From: Halalkalibacter alkaliphilus
GTDB lineage: Bacteria > Bacillota > Bacilli > Bacillales > Bacillaceae_D
Length of the DNA stretch: 64,000 nucleotides
Direction: 5' to 3'
Assembly (NCBI RefSeq): GCF_023555415.1
Contig: NZ_JAKRYL010000003.1
Location: 186,001-250,000, forward strand
The translations under genes and the position numbers were made by a program. Every line of letters starts with the position of its first letter. The first letter of the stretch is position 1. The notes below the pieces were generated by a model, which had not been told where the DNA came from, made no database searches, and saw only the letters and a program-made list of their open reading frames with translations. This document shows, one piece after another, positions 29,784 through 38,238 of the stretch.

Positions 29784-29966
29784 CTGAAAAAGTCCTTTTT
29801 AACAGATTCTAGGAAGCAGCAATGGCTCCACACGTTGCGCGCCTGCTATAGGTGCAAAGCAAGTTTGCACCTATGAAAACCACTTATAGCAGGCTTTAAG
29901 ACTAAGCAACGGTTCCGCTCATCGCTTAAAGGCCATTGAAAAGGGTCAAAACCTTTTTCAGCGGCC
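29784..29966 (+). repeat. Nested palindromic element between the deacetylase and M23 genes
   Basis: Outer arms CTGAAAAAG (29784-29792) and CTTTTTCAG (29953-29961). Inside are GCCTGCTATA/TATAGCAGGC (29841-29850 and 29885-29894) and a perfect 11-bp stem ATAGGTGCAAA/TTTGCACCTAT (29848-29874). Two similar segments AGCAAYGGYTCC near 29818 and 29907 flank the core. The last hairpin (29931-29966) is followed by TTTT and can terminate the deacetylase transcript. The 29729-30076 gap (348 bp) holds this, plus a possible promoter TTGTCA-18-TAAAAT before the M23 gene. Confidence 0.6.
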
Positions 29967-30076
29967 TTTTAATTCGTTCTTTTTTTGCTTCTTTTCTCAT
30001 CTTGTCAACGGTAGTGATTAAAGGGTAAAATAATCGATATGTGACGAATTTTACACACAAGGAAAGGTTGTACTAT

Positions 30077-31171
30077 ATGAAAGCAGCTCAGAAGATTTTA
30101 TCAGTATTATTTGTTTTATTTTTAATTAGTGGTTGTCAAGGTGAGCCGAATGACTCAGGTAGAGAATCGTCCCAAGCAGATGGGCTTAGTCAAAATGAAA
30201 GTGAATATAATGAAACAGTATCGATTGAAATTAAAGAAAATGAGGCTAGATTTCTACTTGATGACTTACTTGAGGTTGTTGGAGGAAGTTATGAATTTGA
30301 TGAAATTCACCGTACATTACAATTAACAATTAATGAAGACTCGTTCTATTTAATTGACGAAGTACCTGTTTTAGAGAGAAATGGGGAGTATATTCCTTCA
30401 GAGGATATTTACTTAATCGTAGAAGGTGAAGCAGGTAATGAAGAGATTTATTTACCAGTTGAATTTCTTGGACAAGCTCTCGATACGAGTGTTGTTTTTA
30501 GCGATGATCAAGTTTCATTCGATTGGTATGGTCCAGCAGAAAGAGTGGGGGGACCTCCAGAAGCATTCACATTTGAAGAGTGGACTGTTGATGAAATGGT
30601 TGAATATTTATCATTTCTAGAAAAACCAATCAAAGGAGCTCAAGTTAGTAAAATTCCAAGCCATTTGCCAGGTGCTCCAAGACCATACCGCAATGGATTC
30701 CATGAAGGGATCGACTGGTATGATCATGCTAGTGGTGGGGGAATCACAACAGAAACACCAATTTACGCAATGGCTGAGGGGGTTGTTGTGAGAGCAGATC
30801 ATGATTTTGTTGAATATGAATCGTCTGAAATTAGAAATCAAGATTTAGCTTATACAGCCGAGCTTCAAGATACGCCGGAATATATTTTTGACAGGCTAAG
30901 AGGAAGACAAGTGTGGGTCCAATATCAAGGTGGAGTTATGAATCGATTTGCTCATCTTCATGAGATCCCTAGTGACTTACAGGTTGGCGATCGTGTAACT
31001 GCTGAAACGGTTATTGGATATGTCGGAAACTCAGGGACAAGTGATGGAGTGATAGGAGATTATAATGCTGGCTTGCACTTGCATCAGGATCTACTGATCT
31101 ATGGAGAACTTTTTTGGAAACCATTATCTCAAGAAGAAGTGTTAGAAGTGTTAGAAAGAATCTGGGACTAG
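30077..31171 (+). CDS. M23-family metallopeptidase lipoprotein
   Basis: 364 residues. Lipobox LISGC near residue 19 gives a membrane-anchored exported protein. Residues about 45-165 look like a copper-amine-oxidase-N-like stalk domain (EARFLLDDLLEVVGGSYEFDE and VFSDDQVSF). The C-terminal domain is an M23 peptidase: metal motif HEGIDWYDHA, then AMAEGVVVRADH, FAHLHE, GYVGNSGTSDG and LHLHQD. Such enzymes cut peptidoglycan cross-bridges or are structural. ATG at 30077 follows AAGGAAAGG; the 12-residue upstream extension is unlikely. Not in the B. subtilis order here. Confidence 0.9.
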   Translation: MKAAQKILSVLFVLFLISGCQGEPNDSGRESSQADGLSQNESEYNETVSIEIKENEARFLLDDLLEVVGGSYEFDEIHRTLQLTINEDSFYLIDEVPVLERNGEYIPSEDIYLIVEGEAGNEEIYLPVEFLGQALDTSVVFSDDQVSFDWYGPAERVGGPPEAFTFEEWTVDEMVEYLSFLEKPIKGAQVSKIPSHLPGAPRPYRNGFHEGIDWYDHASGGGITTETPIYAMAEGVVVRADHDFVEYESSEIRNQDLAYTAELQDTPEYIFDRLRGRQVWVQYQGGVMNRFAHLHEIPSDLQVGDRVTAETVIGYVGNSGTSDGVIGDYNAGLHLHQDLLIYGELFWKPLSQEEVLEVLERIWD

Positions 31172-31274
31172 AATGTTTCGACAATAGTTACTTTAACATT
31201 GCAGCCTTCGACATGGGTATTATGGTAAGCTAAGATAGAGGGTAGTTGATTTTGTTTGGTTGGAGGTTTCTAGT

Positions 31275-31724
31275 ATGGATAAGTCCTATTTTCTTGATGA
31301 GCTACGCCTAGAAATTGGTCTTGTGCGTGAACAAGTACAAACATTATCTAGTTTCTATAGTGGTATTACAAGAAAGTTTGCTAATATTATGGATAATCGT
31401 TCCTCCGTTTCGATCTATGAAGCGACAGATCGTGAATTTATTATGAGAGTGTGCGCTGGTCCATGTTATTTAGTTCAGTTGATGTCCTTTGGTGAAGGGA
31501 TACTTAGTGAAGTGGCAATAAAAGGAGATCTGTTCCATCAAGTGGAACAAGATATGCAAATCATTTATTTGCCATTTTATAAAACGCATCATTTACTAGG
31601 TATTATGGTTTTCTATATCCCTTTGGATTACTATGTTGTGTCTGAAGACGATTTCGTTTTCTTAAAAGAGGTAGGGCGTTTTATTGAGGTTCAACATGAA
31701 ACGTTTTATCCACATACTTATTAA
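31275..31724 (+). CDS. Small GAF-like domain protein, function unknown
   Basis: 149 residues, soluble, no signal. Alternating strands and the segments GEGILSEVAIKGD, IIYLPFYKTHHLLGIMVFY and EDDFVFLKEVGRFIEVQHE follow the GAF fold; the N-terminal 25 residues form a helix. GAF domains bind small ligands or dimerise; ligand unknown. ATG 31275 follows TTGGAGGT; upstream in-frame ATG-like codons lie in the ribosome site. Monocistronic with its own terminator. Confidence 0.65.
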   Translation: MDKSYFLDELRLEIGLVREQVQTLSSFYSGITRKFANIMDNRSSVSIYEATDREFIMRVCAGPCYLVQLMSFGEGILSEVAIKGDLFHQVEQDMQIIYLPFYKTHHLLGIMVFYIPLDYYVVSEDDFVFLKEVGRFIEVQHETFYPHTY

Positions 31725-31736
31725 AAGTAGATTCAA

Positions 31737-31780
31737 AGAGGGTACTGGTTAAAACTCCATTAATCAGTATCCTCTTTTTT
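31737..31780 (+). terminator. Terminator after the GAF-like gene
   Basis: AGAGGGTACTGGTTAA pairs with TTAATCAGTATCCTCT (G-U pairs), then TTTTTT. Confidence 0.88.
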
Positions 31781-31817
31781 ATTTTTAAAAAAAATTAATG
31801 TGACATACAATTAATGA

Positions 31818-31847
31818 TTGACGTAACCAATTAGTATGTATTATTAT
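31818..31847 (+). promoter_or_regulatory. Probable promoter of the SR1 RNA
   Basis: TTGACG at 31818-31823 and TATTAT at 31842-31847 (18-bp spacer). Transcription would begin near 31854 and run through the small ORF to the hairpin at 32041. Confidence 0.5.
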
Positions 31848-31907
31848 ATGGTTAAGGAAATTAAAACCGCTTCCAAAATATTAAAATGCATAAAGGGGAT
31901 GACTCAA

Positions 31908-32033
31908 ATGGGAATTATCATTTGTCAATCATGTAACAAGACTATCGATGTGTTTGAAGGTGAAAAAGTCACAAAGCTTTATGCAAAGGGAAATGGTTGC
32001 ACACATTGTAAACAAACCGAACAAAAAAAATAA
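31908..32033 (+). CDS. sr1P: SR1P, GapA-binding peptide
   Basis: 41 residues, MGIIICQSCNKTIDVFEGEK then VTKLYAKGNGCTHCK. Matches the SR1P family: CxxC near the start, a central FE-EKVT-LY stretch and a second CxxC, together a likely zinc ribbon. In B. subtilis the peptide binds glyceraldehyde-3-phosphate dehydrogenase GapA and promotes its interaction with RNase J1; rnjA is in this same window. ATG behind AAAGGGGAT. An in-frame upstream ATG at 31839 gives no family sequence. Confidence 0.9.
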   Translation: MGIIICQSCNKTIDVFEGEKVTKLYAKGNGCTHCKQTEQKK

Positions 32034-32040
32034 TGATACA

Positions 32041-32084
32041 AAAGAAGAAGGACTCCCACTTTGGGAAGTCCTTCTTCTTTATAT
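32041..32084 (+). terminator. Terminator of SR1
   Basis: Perfect 14-bp stem AAAGAAGAAGGACT/AGTCCTTCTTCTTT with an inner CCC/GGG stem, then ATATAT. Confidence 0.88.
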
Positions 32085-32120
32085 ATAGAATACAATGAGG
32101 TTTTTTCGAAAAAGCCTGAA

Positions 32121-32147
32121 AGAAAAGGCCGCTTGTGCGACTTTTCT
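32121..32147 (-). terminator. Terminator after speA
   Basis: AGAAAAG/CTTTTCT stem extended by GC/GC, beside the speA stop. TTTC and a further T run follow on the minus strand. Confidence 0.65.
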
Positions 32148-33622
32148 TATCGAATTGCTCTATGTTCTTTTATAACACGCAATGATTGGAATGTTGCATC
32201 TTCAGGACCTTGCACAGGTAAATCATTTTTTAAGTTTTCTTCAATATAGGATAGATTTTCTTCGGTTACAATTTCTCCTGGAATGAGAATAGGGATTCCA
32301 GGTGGATAAACCATAATAAATTCAGCAATAATTCTCCCGGCTGATTCATGAAATGGAACGACCTCTGTTTCAGCGTAAAAGGCATCGCGAGGAGACAAAG
32401 CTAGAGTAGGAATGTTAGGCACATACACAGACGATCTTTGATTAGTTCTAGTACTATTTGCTTTATCAGAAGCAAGGTGTGATAGTGCATCAATTAAAAT
32501 GTCCATTTTTTCTTGTGTATCCCCTAATGTGACAATACATAAAATATTGTATAAATCTGACATTTCAACTTCAATGGAGTAATGTTCACGGAGCCAAATT
32601 TCAACTTCATGACCACTAATACCTAAATCTCTTACACTAATAATTAATTTTGTTGGATCGATATCAAACGTTGCTTTTGTACCTAAGATTTCGTCGCCTA
32701 CACATGTTAATCCATCAATTTTATTAATGAGGGCTCTTGTTGTTTCAGCTAGAGTAATGACTTCAGAAATTAATTGTTCTCCTTTCGTTGCAAGTTGTTT
32801 TCTAGCAACATCTAAAGAGGAGAGTAGTAAGTAAGAAGTTGAAGTAGTTGTCAACATACTAATAATAGATTGTACACGTTTAGGTGAAATAAGGCCTTCT
32901 TTAACATTTAAGATGGAACTTTGCGTCATCGAACCCCCAAGTTTATGAACACTTGTTGCGGCCATGTCAGCTCCTGCTTGCATCGCTGAAATCGGCAATT
33001 GATTATGAAAATGAATATGAACTCCATGAGCCTCATCCACAAGCACTGGAACATCATACGAATGAGCAATTTCAACTATTTTCTTTAAATTTCCAGCAAT
33101 CCCAAAATAAGTAGGATTAATGACAAGGAGTCCCTTTGCATCAGGATGTGAATCTAACGCTTTTTCAACTGAATCTGTTGTTATTCCATGAGATATTCCT
33201 AGGACAGGGTCGATCTCAGGATGAATGAAAATAGGAGTAGCTCCAGAAAAAATAATGGCAGACATTATCGATTTATGCACATTGCGAGGAACGATGATTT
33301 TGTCTCCTGGACCACAGACAGACATGATCATTGTCATAATGGCCCCGCTTGTCCCTTGTACAGAAAAAAACGTATGGTCTGCACCAAAAGCTTCAGCAGC
33401 TAATTCTTGTGCCTCTTTTATGATCCCGTGTGGATGGTGAAGATCATCCAATGGTTCAATATTTATTAAGTCAATTGAAAGGGCGTTTTCTCCAATGAAT
33501 TGTCTAAATTCAGGGTCCATGCCTTTTCCTTGTTTATGCCCAGGAATATGAAATTGAATGGGTTGTTTTTCGGCGTGATTACGTACACCGGTGAACAACG
33601 GAGTAAGATGTTGTCGTGACAA
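32147..33622 (-). CDS. speA: Arginine decarboxylase (Orn/Lys/Arg decarboxylase family)
   Basis: 491 residues. PLP enzyme converting arginine to agmatine, the first step of polyamine synthesis in Bacillus. Visible: FHIPGHKQGKGMDPEF near the start, FFSVQGTSGAIM, VDEAHGVHIHF, and the PLP lysine in SVHKLGGSMTQSS; C-terminal domain with PPGIPILIPGE and LPVQGPED. The TTG at 33622 is preferred: GAGGTG stands 6 nt before it and LSRQHLTPLFTG aligns with the B. subtilis N-terminus, whereas the in-frame ATG at 33643 has no ribosome site. Lies next to SR1 as in B. subtilis. Confidence 0.95.
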   Translation of the reverse strand: MSRQHLTPLFTGVRNHAEKQPIQFHIPGHKQGKGMDPEFRQFIGENALSIDLINIEPLDDLHHPHGIIKEAQELAAEAFGADHTFFSVQGTSGAIMTMIMSVCGPGDKIIVPRNVHKSIMSAIIFSGATPIFIHPEIDPVLGISHGITTDSVEKALDSHPDAKGLLVINPTYFGIAGNLKKIVEIAHSYDVPVLVDEAHGVHIHFHNQLPISAMQAGADMAATSVHKLGGSMTQSSILNVKEGLISPKRVQSIISMLTTTSTSYLLLSSLDVARKQLATKGEQLISEVITLAETTRALINKIDGLTCVGDEILGTKATFDIDPTKLIISVRDLGISGHEVEIWLREHYSIEVEMSDLYNILCIVTLGDTQEKMDILIDALSHLASDKANSTRTNQRSSVYVPNIPTLALSPRDAFYAETEVVPFHESAGRIIAEFIMVYPPGIPILIPGEIVTEENLSYIEENLKNDLPVQGPEDATFQSLRVIKEHRAIR

Positions 33623-33805
33623 CAGGTTCACCTCATTTTTCATTATAAACTAAAAGCTAGTTTTAAAAACTTCTAAAACAAATTTGAGTATATCAAAAAT
33701 GTGGATGAAAGCAAAGATACAATAACCGGATTGATGTGCAAATTTGACAAAATTCAGCGTTCTTATATGTTACGATTTTGGTAATTCAGCTAGGGAGGGG
33801 TTTTA

Positions 33806-34774
33806 ATGTGGGAGAATAGAGTAACAAAATTATTAGGAACAACATATCCGATTATACAAGGAGGACTTGCCTATTTAGCGTACTCCGAATTAGCATCTGC
33901 TGTTTCAAACGCAGGTGGATTAGGACAAATTACAGCAATGTCACTTCCGTCTCCTGAGGCTTTAAAGGAAGAGATAAGAAAAGTAAGACAAAGGACAAAA
34001 CATTCATTTGGCGTGAATTTCGCTATTGGACATCATGGACGAAGTTATGAACTTATGCTAGAAACAGCGATTGAACAAGATGTACCTGTAATATCAATGA
34101 CCGGTGGAAATCCAGCTCCATTAATGAAGAAGTTAGAAAATACGAAGATAAAAAAGGTCGTTTTAGTTGCGTCTACAAGGCAAGCGCAGAAGGCAGAAGC
34201 TCTCGGTGCAGATGCTGTAATGGTTGTCGGCCAAGAAGGTGGGGGACATCTAGGAAAAGCAGATACAGGGACTATTGTATTAGTACCTCAAGTAGTTGAT
34301 GCCGTATCAATCCCTGTTATTGCGTCTGGTGGAATTGGAGATGGAAGAGGGTTGATGGCTGCATTGGCTCTTGGAGCAGAGGGAATTGAAATGGGGACTA
34401 GATTTATCGTTACGAAGGAATGCGTTCATGCACATCCAAATTATAAAAAGAACATCATAACGGCAACGGAGAACGATACAACTGTTATAAAACGTTCGAT
34501 CGGATCTCCTGCACGTGCCTTGAAGAATAAATGGACAAATAAAATCCTTGATATTGAAAAGGTTGAACCGACATATGATGCTTTAAAAGAGTATATCAGT
34601 GGAGATGCAAACAAATCCTATATTTACGAGGGAAACGAAGATGAGGGATTTGGCTGGGCAGGGCAAATCGTAGGAAGAATTCATGAAGAGTTGACAGTAT
34701 CACAATTACTAACGAAAATAATCAATGAAGCACAGATGATACGAAAACAATGGGTTGTAATAGGAGGAGAATAA
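33806..34774 (+). CDS. Nitronate monooxygenase / FabK-like FMN enzyme
   Basis: 322 residues, FMN-binding TIM barrel. Family motifs: PIIQGGLAYLAYSELASAVSNAGGLGQI at the start, GVNFAIGHHG, VMVVGQEGGGHLGK near residue 145, PVIASGGIGDGRG near 175 and GIEMGTRFIVTKE near 200. Members oxidise alkyl nitronates or, as FabK, reduce enoyl-ACP; sequence alone does not separate these. AGGGAGGGG precedes the ATG. yktA starts 3 bp after it, so the two are cotranscribed. Not in the B. subtilis order. Confidence 0.88.
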   Translation: MWENRVTKLLGTTYPIIQGGLAYLAYSELASAVSNAGGLGQITAMSLPSPEALKEEIRKVRQRTKHSFGVNFAIGHHGRSYELMLETAIEQDVPVISMTGGNPAPLMKKLENTKIKKVVLVASTRQAQKAEALGADAVMVVGQEGGGHLGKADTGTIVLVPQVVDAVSIPVIASGGIGDGRGLMAALALGAEGIEMGTRFIVTKECVHAHPNYKKNIITATENDTTVIKRSIGSPARALKNKWTNKILDIEKVEPTYDALKEYISGDANKSYIYEGNEDEGFGWAGQIVGRIHEELTVSQLLTKIINEAQMIRKQWVVIGGE

Positions 34775-34777
34775 ATA

Positions 34778-35053
34778 ATGGAATCTAAATTACCTATATC
34801 TCTCGATTGGTCGACAGAAGAAGTAATTACTGTTATTCAATTTTTTGAGACAATTGAGAAAGCATATAAAAAAGGAGTGGATAGAGAGAAACTTCTCAGT
34901 GATTATCGAAGGTTTAAGGAAATCGTGCCAAGTAAAAGCGAGGAGAAACAACTCTTTAAACAATATGATGAGGAGCTAGGAATATCTAGTTACCATTGCA
35001 TAAAAAAAGCCCGTGAAGGAACGGAGAATATAATAAAAATGGAAAGAGGATGA
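34778..35053 (+). CDS. yktA: UPF0223 family protein YktA
   Basis: 91 residues. Matches the YktA/UPF0223 family: [20 protein letters not shown], a helical middle with [18 protein letters not shown] and SSYHCIKKA. Soluble, function unknown. Starts 3 bp after the nitronate monooxygenase-like gene, behind GGAGGAG. Its last codons form part of the terminator. Position between speA and yktB as in B. subtilis. Confidence 0.92.
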   Translation: MESKLPISLDWSTEEVITVIQFFETIEKAYKKGVDREKLLSDYRRFKEIVPSKSEEKQLFKQYDEELGISSYHCIKKAREGTENIIKMERG

Positions 35054-35070
35054 ATACTCTTTCCATTTTT
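35035..35070. terminator. Bidirectional terminator between yktA and yktB
   Basis: Perfect 14-bp stem AAAAATGGAAAGAG/CTCTTTCCATTTTT, 8-nt loop, overlapping the yktA stop. Confidence 0.88.
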
Positions 35071-35074
35071 ATTA

Positions 35075-35707
35075 TTAAGATTGAGACATAGCTAGTTGAT
35101 AAATTGGCAATAGTTGTTCGTATGTTTCCTTAGTAAGGTTCAGCAATGCATGTCCATCTTGAACGATTGATTGATTAGGCTTAAGGTGACGGCCTACTAA
35201 GAATTCAGCTTTTTTTACGTCGCGTAATCTTTCTAAATCTGCAATGATATCACTTTCATTTTTGTCTCCGATTGAGGTTGCGTCCTTTTTCATATGGTCT
35301 AATGAAATGACGTACTCATCCGGTAAGTCCATTATTAGATTACTATTTGTCATTAAGCTCTCGGCGATAGCCTTTTTATTTGGTGCCTCATATATTAGAG
35401 CAAACCAGATGAATAAATGATCGTCAAATAAACCTAGTTGAAAATGTGGATGCTTTTTGTAACCGCGTTTATCATGAGCTATTGCCATCCACGTATCATT
35501 TGGCGGATTAACCTTTCGTCTAGCATGTCTTGCAATATGAAGGTACATTTCGTTTCCAGCGAGAACAGCAAGTTCCTCTGCTAATATATCTCCAAGCGCT
35601 TTAAATTTTGGTTGGATTTGTGTTTGAATTGCTTCCATTCTTGCTTCAAGGCCATCGATATGGAAGACATTAAAATCTGACTGTGAAAATCCTTTTAAAC
35701 TCATCAT
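35075..35707 (-). CDS. yktB: UPF0637 (DUF1054) family protein YktB
   Basis: 210 residues. Family pattern: F-SDFNVFHIDGLEARMEAI, HIARHARRKVNPPNDTWMAIA, KKHPHFQLGLFDDHLFIWFALIYE and a C-terminal helical part. Soluble; biochemical role unknown. Two adjacent ATG codons (35707 and 35704) follow GAGGTTAA; either could be used. Convergent with yktA, as in B. subtilis. Confidence 0.93.
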   Translation of the reverse strand: MMSLKGFSQSDFNVFHIDGLEARMEAIQTQIQPKFKALGDILAEELAVLAGNEMYLHIARHARRKVNPPNDTWMAIAHDKRGYKKHPHFQLGLFDDHLFIWFALIYEAPNKKAIAESLMTNSNLIMDLPDEYVISLDHMKKDATSIGDKNESDIIADLERLRDVKKAEFLVGRHLKPNQSIVQDGHALLNLTKETYEQLLPIYQLAMSQS

Positions 35708-35944
35708 TTTAACCTCGCTTTATCATTTATAAATGTATTTTATCATATCTTATCTAATAAACTCGAATGATATGCTGTTGATCATTAGGACATAAAACAT
35801 GATTATATTAATATTTTAATCTTTTTTTAATTAACATTTTCTTCTATTATCAAATGTGCTATAATAAAATTAATTTAAATAACAGAAAATTTAGTTTTTA
35901 TTTAGTGGTTAGTATTTTGACTATATAAAGAGGAGTGAAGCCGT

Positions 35945-36133
35945 ATGGAACAAGTTGTGCAAGCTTTTATTCGCGAAGATGGTGAAATGAGAATTCCGGT
36001 GTTGCGTCTTGAAATTGATTATGAGCTAGCGACTCTACATGATGCTTTACTCGATGAAGATTTACTAACAATTAAACAGACAAAACAACGACTTGAACAA
36101 TTACGACAAGAACTTATTTTATTAGAAGTATAG
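35945..36133 (+). CDS. Small conserved-looking protein in the ykzI position
   Basis: 62 residues, acidic, helical (EIDYELATLHDALLDEDLLT, KQTKQRLEQLRQEL). AGAGGAGTGAAGCC precedes the ATG and a strong terminator follows, supporting a real gene. It occupies the place of B. subtilis ykzI between yktB and suhB; homology by sequence is not confirmed. Function unknown. Confidence 0.72.
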   Translation: MEQVVQAFIREDGEMRIPVLRLEIDYELATLHDALLDEDLLTIKQTKQRLEQLRQELILLEV

Positions 36134-36148
36134 TGGTATTTAATTTCT

Positions 36149-36190
36149 TGAGAGTGGCTTTTATTAGGGTATAAGCTACTCTCTTTTTTT
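36149..36190 (+). terminator. Terminator after the ykzI-position gene
   Basis: Stem GAGAGTGGCTT/AAGCTACTCTC (one G-U) and a run of eight T. Confidence 0.9.
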
Positions 36191-36280
36191 TGACTTGAAA
36201 AGGGTTACTATTTTTCTATTTGGAAAATGTATGTCATAATGGAAATTGAAAAGTGAAGTACCATTTAGGAGGTCATGTAG

Positions 36281-37081
36281 ATGTCAGTCGACTGGTTAGA
36301 ACTTGAAAAGATTGCTAGAGCATGGACATATGAAGCTGCTGGCTTGATCAAAAAATCTCTCGCCAACCCTATTCATATTGAAGCCAAGTCTAATCCGGAT
36401 GATTTAGTTACTGAGGTTGACAGAGCAATTGAATCATTCTTTTATCATAAGATTGATCAAACATATCCTGAGCATCATTTCTTAGGTGAAGAAGGGATTG
36501 CTGAAGAACTTAATTCGTTAGATGGAACCGTTTGGATTGTTGATCCGATTGATGGGACAATGAATTTTGTTCATCAGAAATATAATTTTGCTATCTCAGT
36601 CGCTGTCTATCATGATGGAGTCGGAATGGTCGGTCTTATTTATGATGTAATGAATGACGAATTATTTCATGCTGTTCGGGATCATGGTGCTTATGTAAAT
36701 AATGAGGAGCTCGTTCCTGTTAAGGAGCGGCCTTTACATGAATCAATTATTGGATTGAATGCAAAATGGTTAGTGCAAGAAAAAAATCCATTTCGAAATC
36801 CACTGAAAGCACTCGTCCGAGATGTGAGAAGTATTCGCTCTTATGGATCTGCTGCTCTTGAAATAGCTTATGTCGCAGCAGACCGATTAGATGGGTATAT
36901 AAGTGTAAATCTGTCCCCTTGGGATTATGCGGCTGGGATCGTTTTATTAGAAGAAGTGGGCTGTAAGGCTTCTACTTTTAGAGGAGAACATCTAAATTAC
37001 TTACAAAAAAGTACCGTTATTGTTGGGAAACCAAGATTACATAAAGAGATGGTTTCTTCGTATGTTGGAGAGGAGTTATAA
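36281..37081 (+). CDS. suhB: Inositol-1-monophosphatase family protein
   Basis: 266 residues, corresponds to B. subtilis YktC/SuhB. Mg2+-dependent sugar-phosphate phosphatase fold with NPDDLVTEVDRAIE, GEEG, the core motif WIVDPIDGTMNFVH near residue 85, and WDYAAGIVLLEEVG near 210. Physiological substrate may be inositol phosphate or NADP-like nucleotides. AGGAGGT precedes the ATG. The dehydrogenase gene follows after 3 bp, so they form an operon. Confidence 0.95.
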   Translation: MSVDWLELEKIARAWTYEAAGLIKKSLANPIHIEAKSNPDDLVTEVDRAIESFFYHKIDQTYPEHHFLGEEGIAEELNSLDGTVWIVDPIDGTMNFVHQKYNFAISVAVYHDGVGMVGLIYDVMNDELFHAVRDHGAYVNNEELVPVKERPLHESIIGLNAKWLVQEKNPFRNPLKALVRDVRSIRSYGSAALEIAYVAADRLDGYISVNLSPWDYAAGIVLLEEVGCKASTFRGEHLNYLQKSTVIVGKPRLHKEMVSSYVGEEL

Positions 37082-37084
37082 GTG

Positions 37085-37975
37085 ATGACAAACGTTGGCT
37101 TTATTGGTTTAGGAACAATGGGATTGCCAATGACTAAACATTTAATTGATGCTGGTTACAAAACATTTGTAGTAGGCCGGAGTAGAGGACCAATTGATAA
37201 AGCTGTAGCGCTTGGTGCAGAAGAGGCAGCTTCCCCGAAAGACTTAATTGAGAAAGTGGACATTGTTATGACTTGCTTACCGATGCCACAAACCATTATT
37301 GATGTTTATGAAGGGGAAAATGGTTTAGTCGCTGGGGCTGTAGAAGGGAAAATTGTGATAGACCACTCTACTGTTAATCGTGAAACAAATGAACATGTTG
37401 CTAAATTATTAGCTGAAAAAGGGGCGTTTTTTATTGATGCTCCAGTTAGTGGCGGACCAATGGGGGCTTCTGCAGGAACATTGACAATTATGTGTGGTGG
37501 AGAAGAAGAAGCCTTTGAAAAAGCTATGCCTGTCATGAAAGCTTTTGGCGAGTATATTGTTCATGTTGGACCAACTGGCAGTGGCACGGTTGTCAAGTTG
37601 CTTAATAATATGTTAATTGGTGTTCATCAATCAGCCTTAGCAGAATGCTACATAATGGCAGAAAAAGCAGGTGTTGATCCTGCAATAGCATATGATTTAA
37701 TTAAAAGAAGTGCAGGATTCTCAAAAAGTATGGATTGGTCTGTTGATGCCATCCTTGACCGGAAATTCGAACCACGCTTCTCTATCAATCTTTTACATAA
37801 AGACATTTTGCTTGCCTTACAGTTAGCGGAGGAAGTAAACATGCCACTTGATTTAATAAAATTAGGAGAACAGAAAGTAGCGGAAGCGAAAGAAAAATAC
37901 GGCGAGAAAGACGTATGTGCAATTGTTCGTCCATTAGAAGAGAAGACAGGAACAGTTTTAAAAAGAAAAGGGTAA
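37085..37975 (+). CDS. Beta-hydroxyacid dehydrogenase (3-hydroxyisobutyrate/tartronate semialdehyde reductase family)
   Basis: 296 residues. NAD-binding Rossmann start NVGFIGLGTMGLPM, substrate motif DAPVSGGPMGASAGTL near residue 120, catalytic-lysine region GPTGSGTVVKLLNN near 165, and the all-helical C-terminal domain. Oxidises 3-hydroxyisobutyrate or reduces 2-hydroxy-3-oxopropionate; substrate not determinable here. ATG at 37085 lies 3 bp after the suhB stop behind GGAGAGGAG; a GTG at 37082 is a possible alternative start. Not in the B. subtilis order. Confidence 0.9.
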   Translation: MTNVGFIGLGTMGLPMTKHLIDAGYKTFVVGRSRGPIDKAVALGAEEAASPKDLIEKVDIVMTCLPMPQTIIDVYEGENGLVAGAVEGKIVIDHSTVNRETNEHVAKLLAEKGAFFIDAPVSGGPMGASAGTLTIMCGGEEEAFEKAMPVMKAFGEYIVHVGPTGSGTVVKLLNNMLIGVHQSALAECYIMAEKAGVDPAIAYDLIKRSAGFSKSMDWSVDAILDRKFEPRFSINLLHKDILLALQLAEEVNMPLDLIKLGEQKVAEAKEKYGEKDVCAIVRPLEEKTGTVLKRKG

Positions 37976-38005
37976 AAAAACAGAATTGACTAGATTTTTA
38001 CATAA

Positions 38006-38049
38006 AAGCACGCAAGAAAAGTTTGATTTTAAACCTTTCTTGCGTGCTT
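38006..38049. terminator. Bidirectional terminator between the dehydrogenase gene and ylaF
   Basis: AAGCACGCAAGAAAAGTTT pairs with AAACCTTTCTTGCGTGCTT (one mismatch), flanked by A and T runs. Confidence 0.85.
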
Positions 38050-38052
38050 CTT

Positions 38053-38238
38053 TTACAATTCGCTTGATTCTCTAATTTTTTTACGAAGCGTGAACCCAAG
38101 GCCGGTTGCGATGAAAACTCCAGCTATGGCAAGAACAGCAATCAGAATACTTCTTTCAGCAACAGCGACTCCAATACTCATTATGCAAATAACGGTAATA
38201 GCAGAAAGCAATAAAAACAATATATTTTCTTTCTTCAT
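38053..38238 (-). CDS. ylaF: Small membrane protein YlaF (DUF5325 type)
   Basis: 61 residues with two hydrophobic helices, ILFLLLSAITVICIMSIGVAVA and ILIAVLAIAGVFIATGLGF, and a basic C-terminus. Length, topology and position divergent from typA match B. subtilis ylaF. GGGGGAT lies upstream of the ATG. Function unknown. The 265-bp gap before typA holds no further gene that I can support. Confidence 0.82.
   Translation of the reverse strand: MKKENILFLLLSAITVICIMSIGVAVAERSILIAVLAIAGVFIATGLGFTLRKKIRESSEL

Larger units (their letters stand above)
31850..32084 (+). ncRNA. sr1: SR1 dual-function regulatory RNA (approximate ends)
   Basis: Recognised from its SR1P ORF, its promoter-to-terminator size of about 230 nt, and its place between the pdh operon and speA, exactly as in B. 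subtilis. There SR1 base-pairs with ahrC mRNA, encoding the arginine-catabolism activator, and is repressed by CcpN under glycolytic conditions. Sequence outside the ORF was not checked for ahrC complementarity or for CcpN sites, and the 5' end is inferred from the promoter. Confidence 0.7.
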
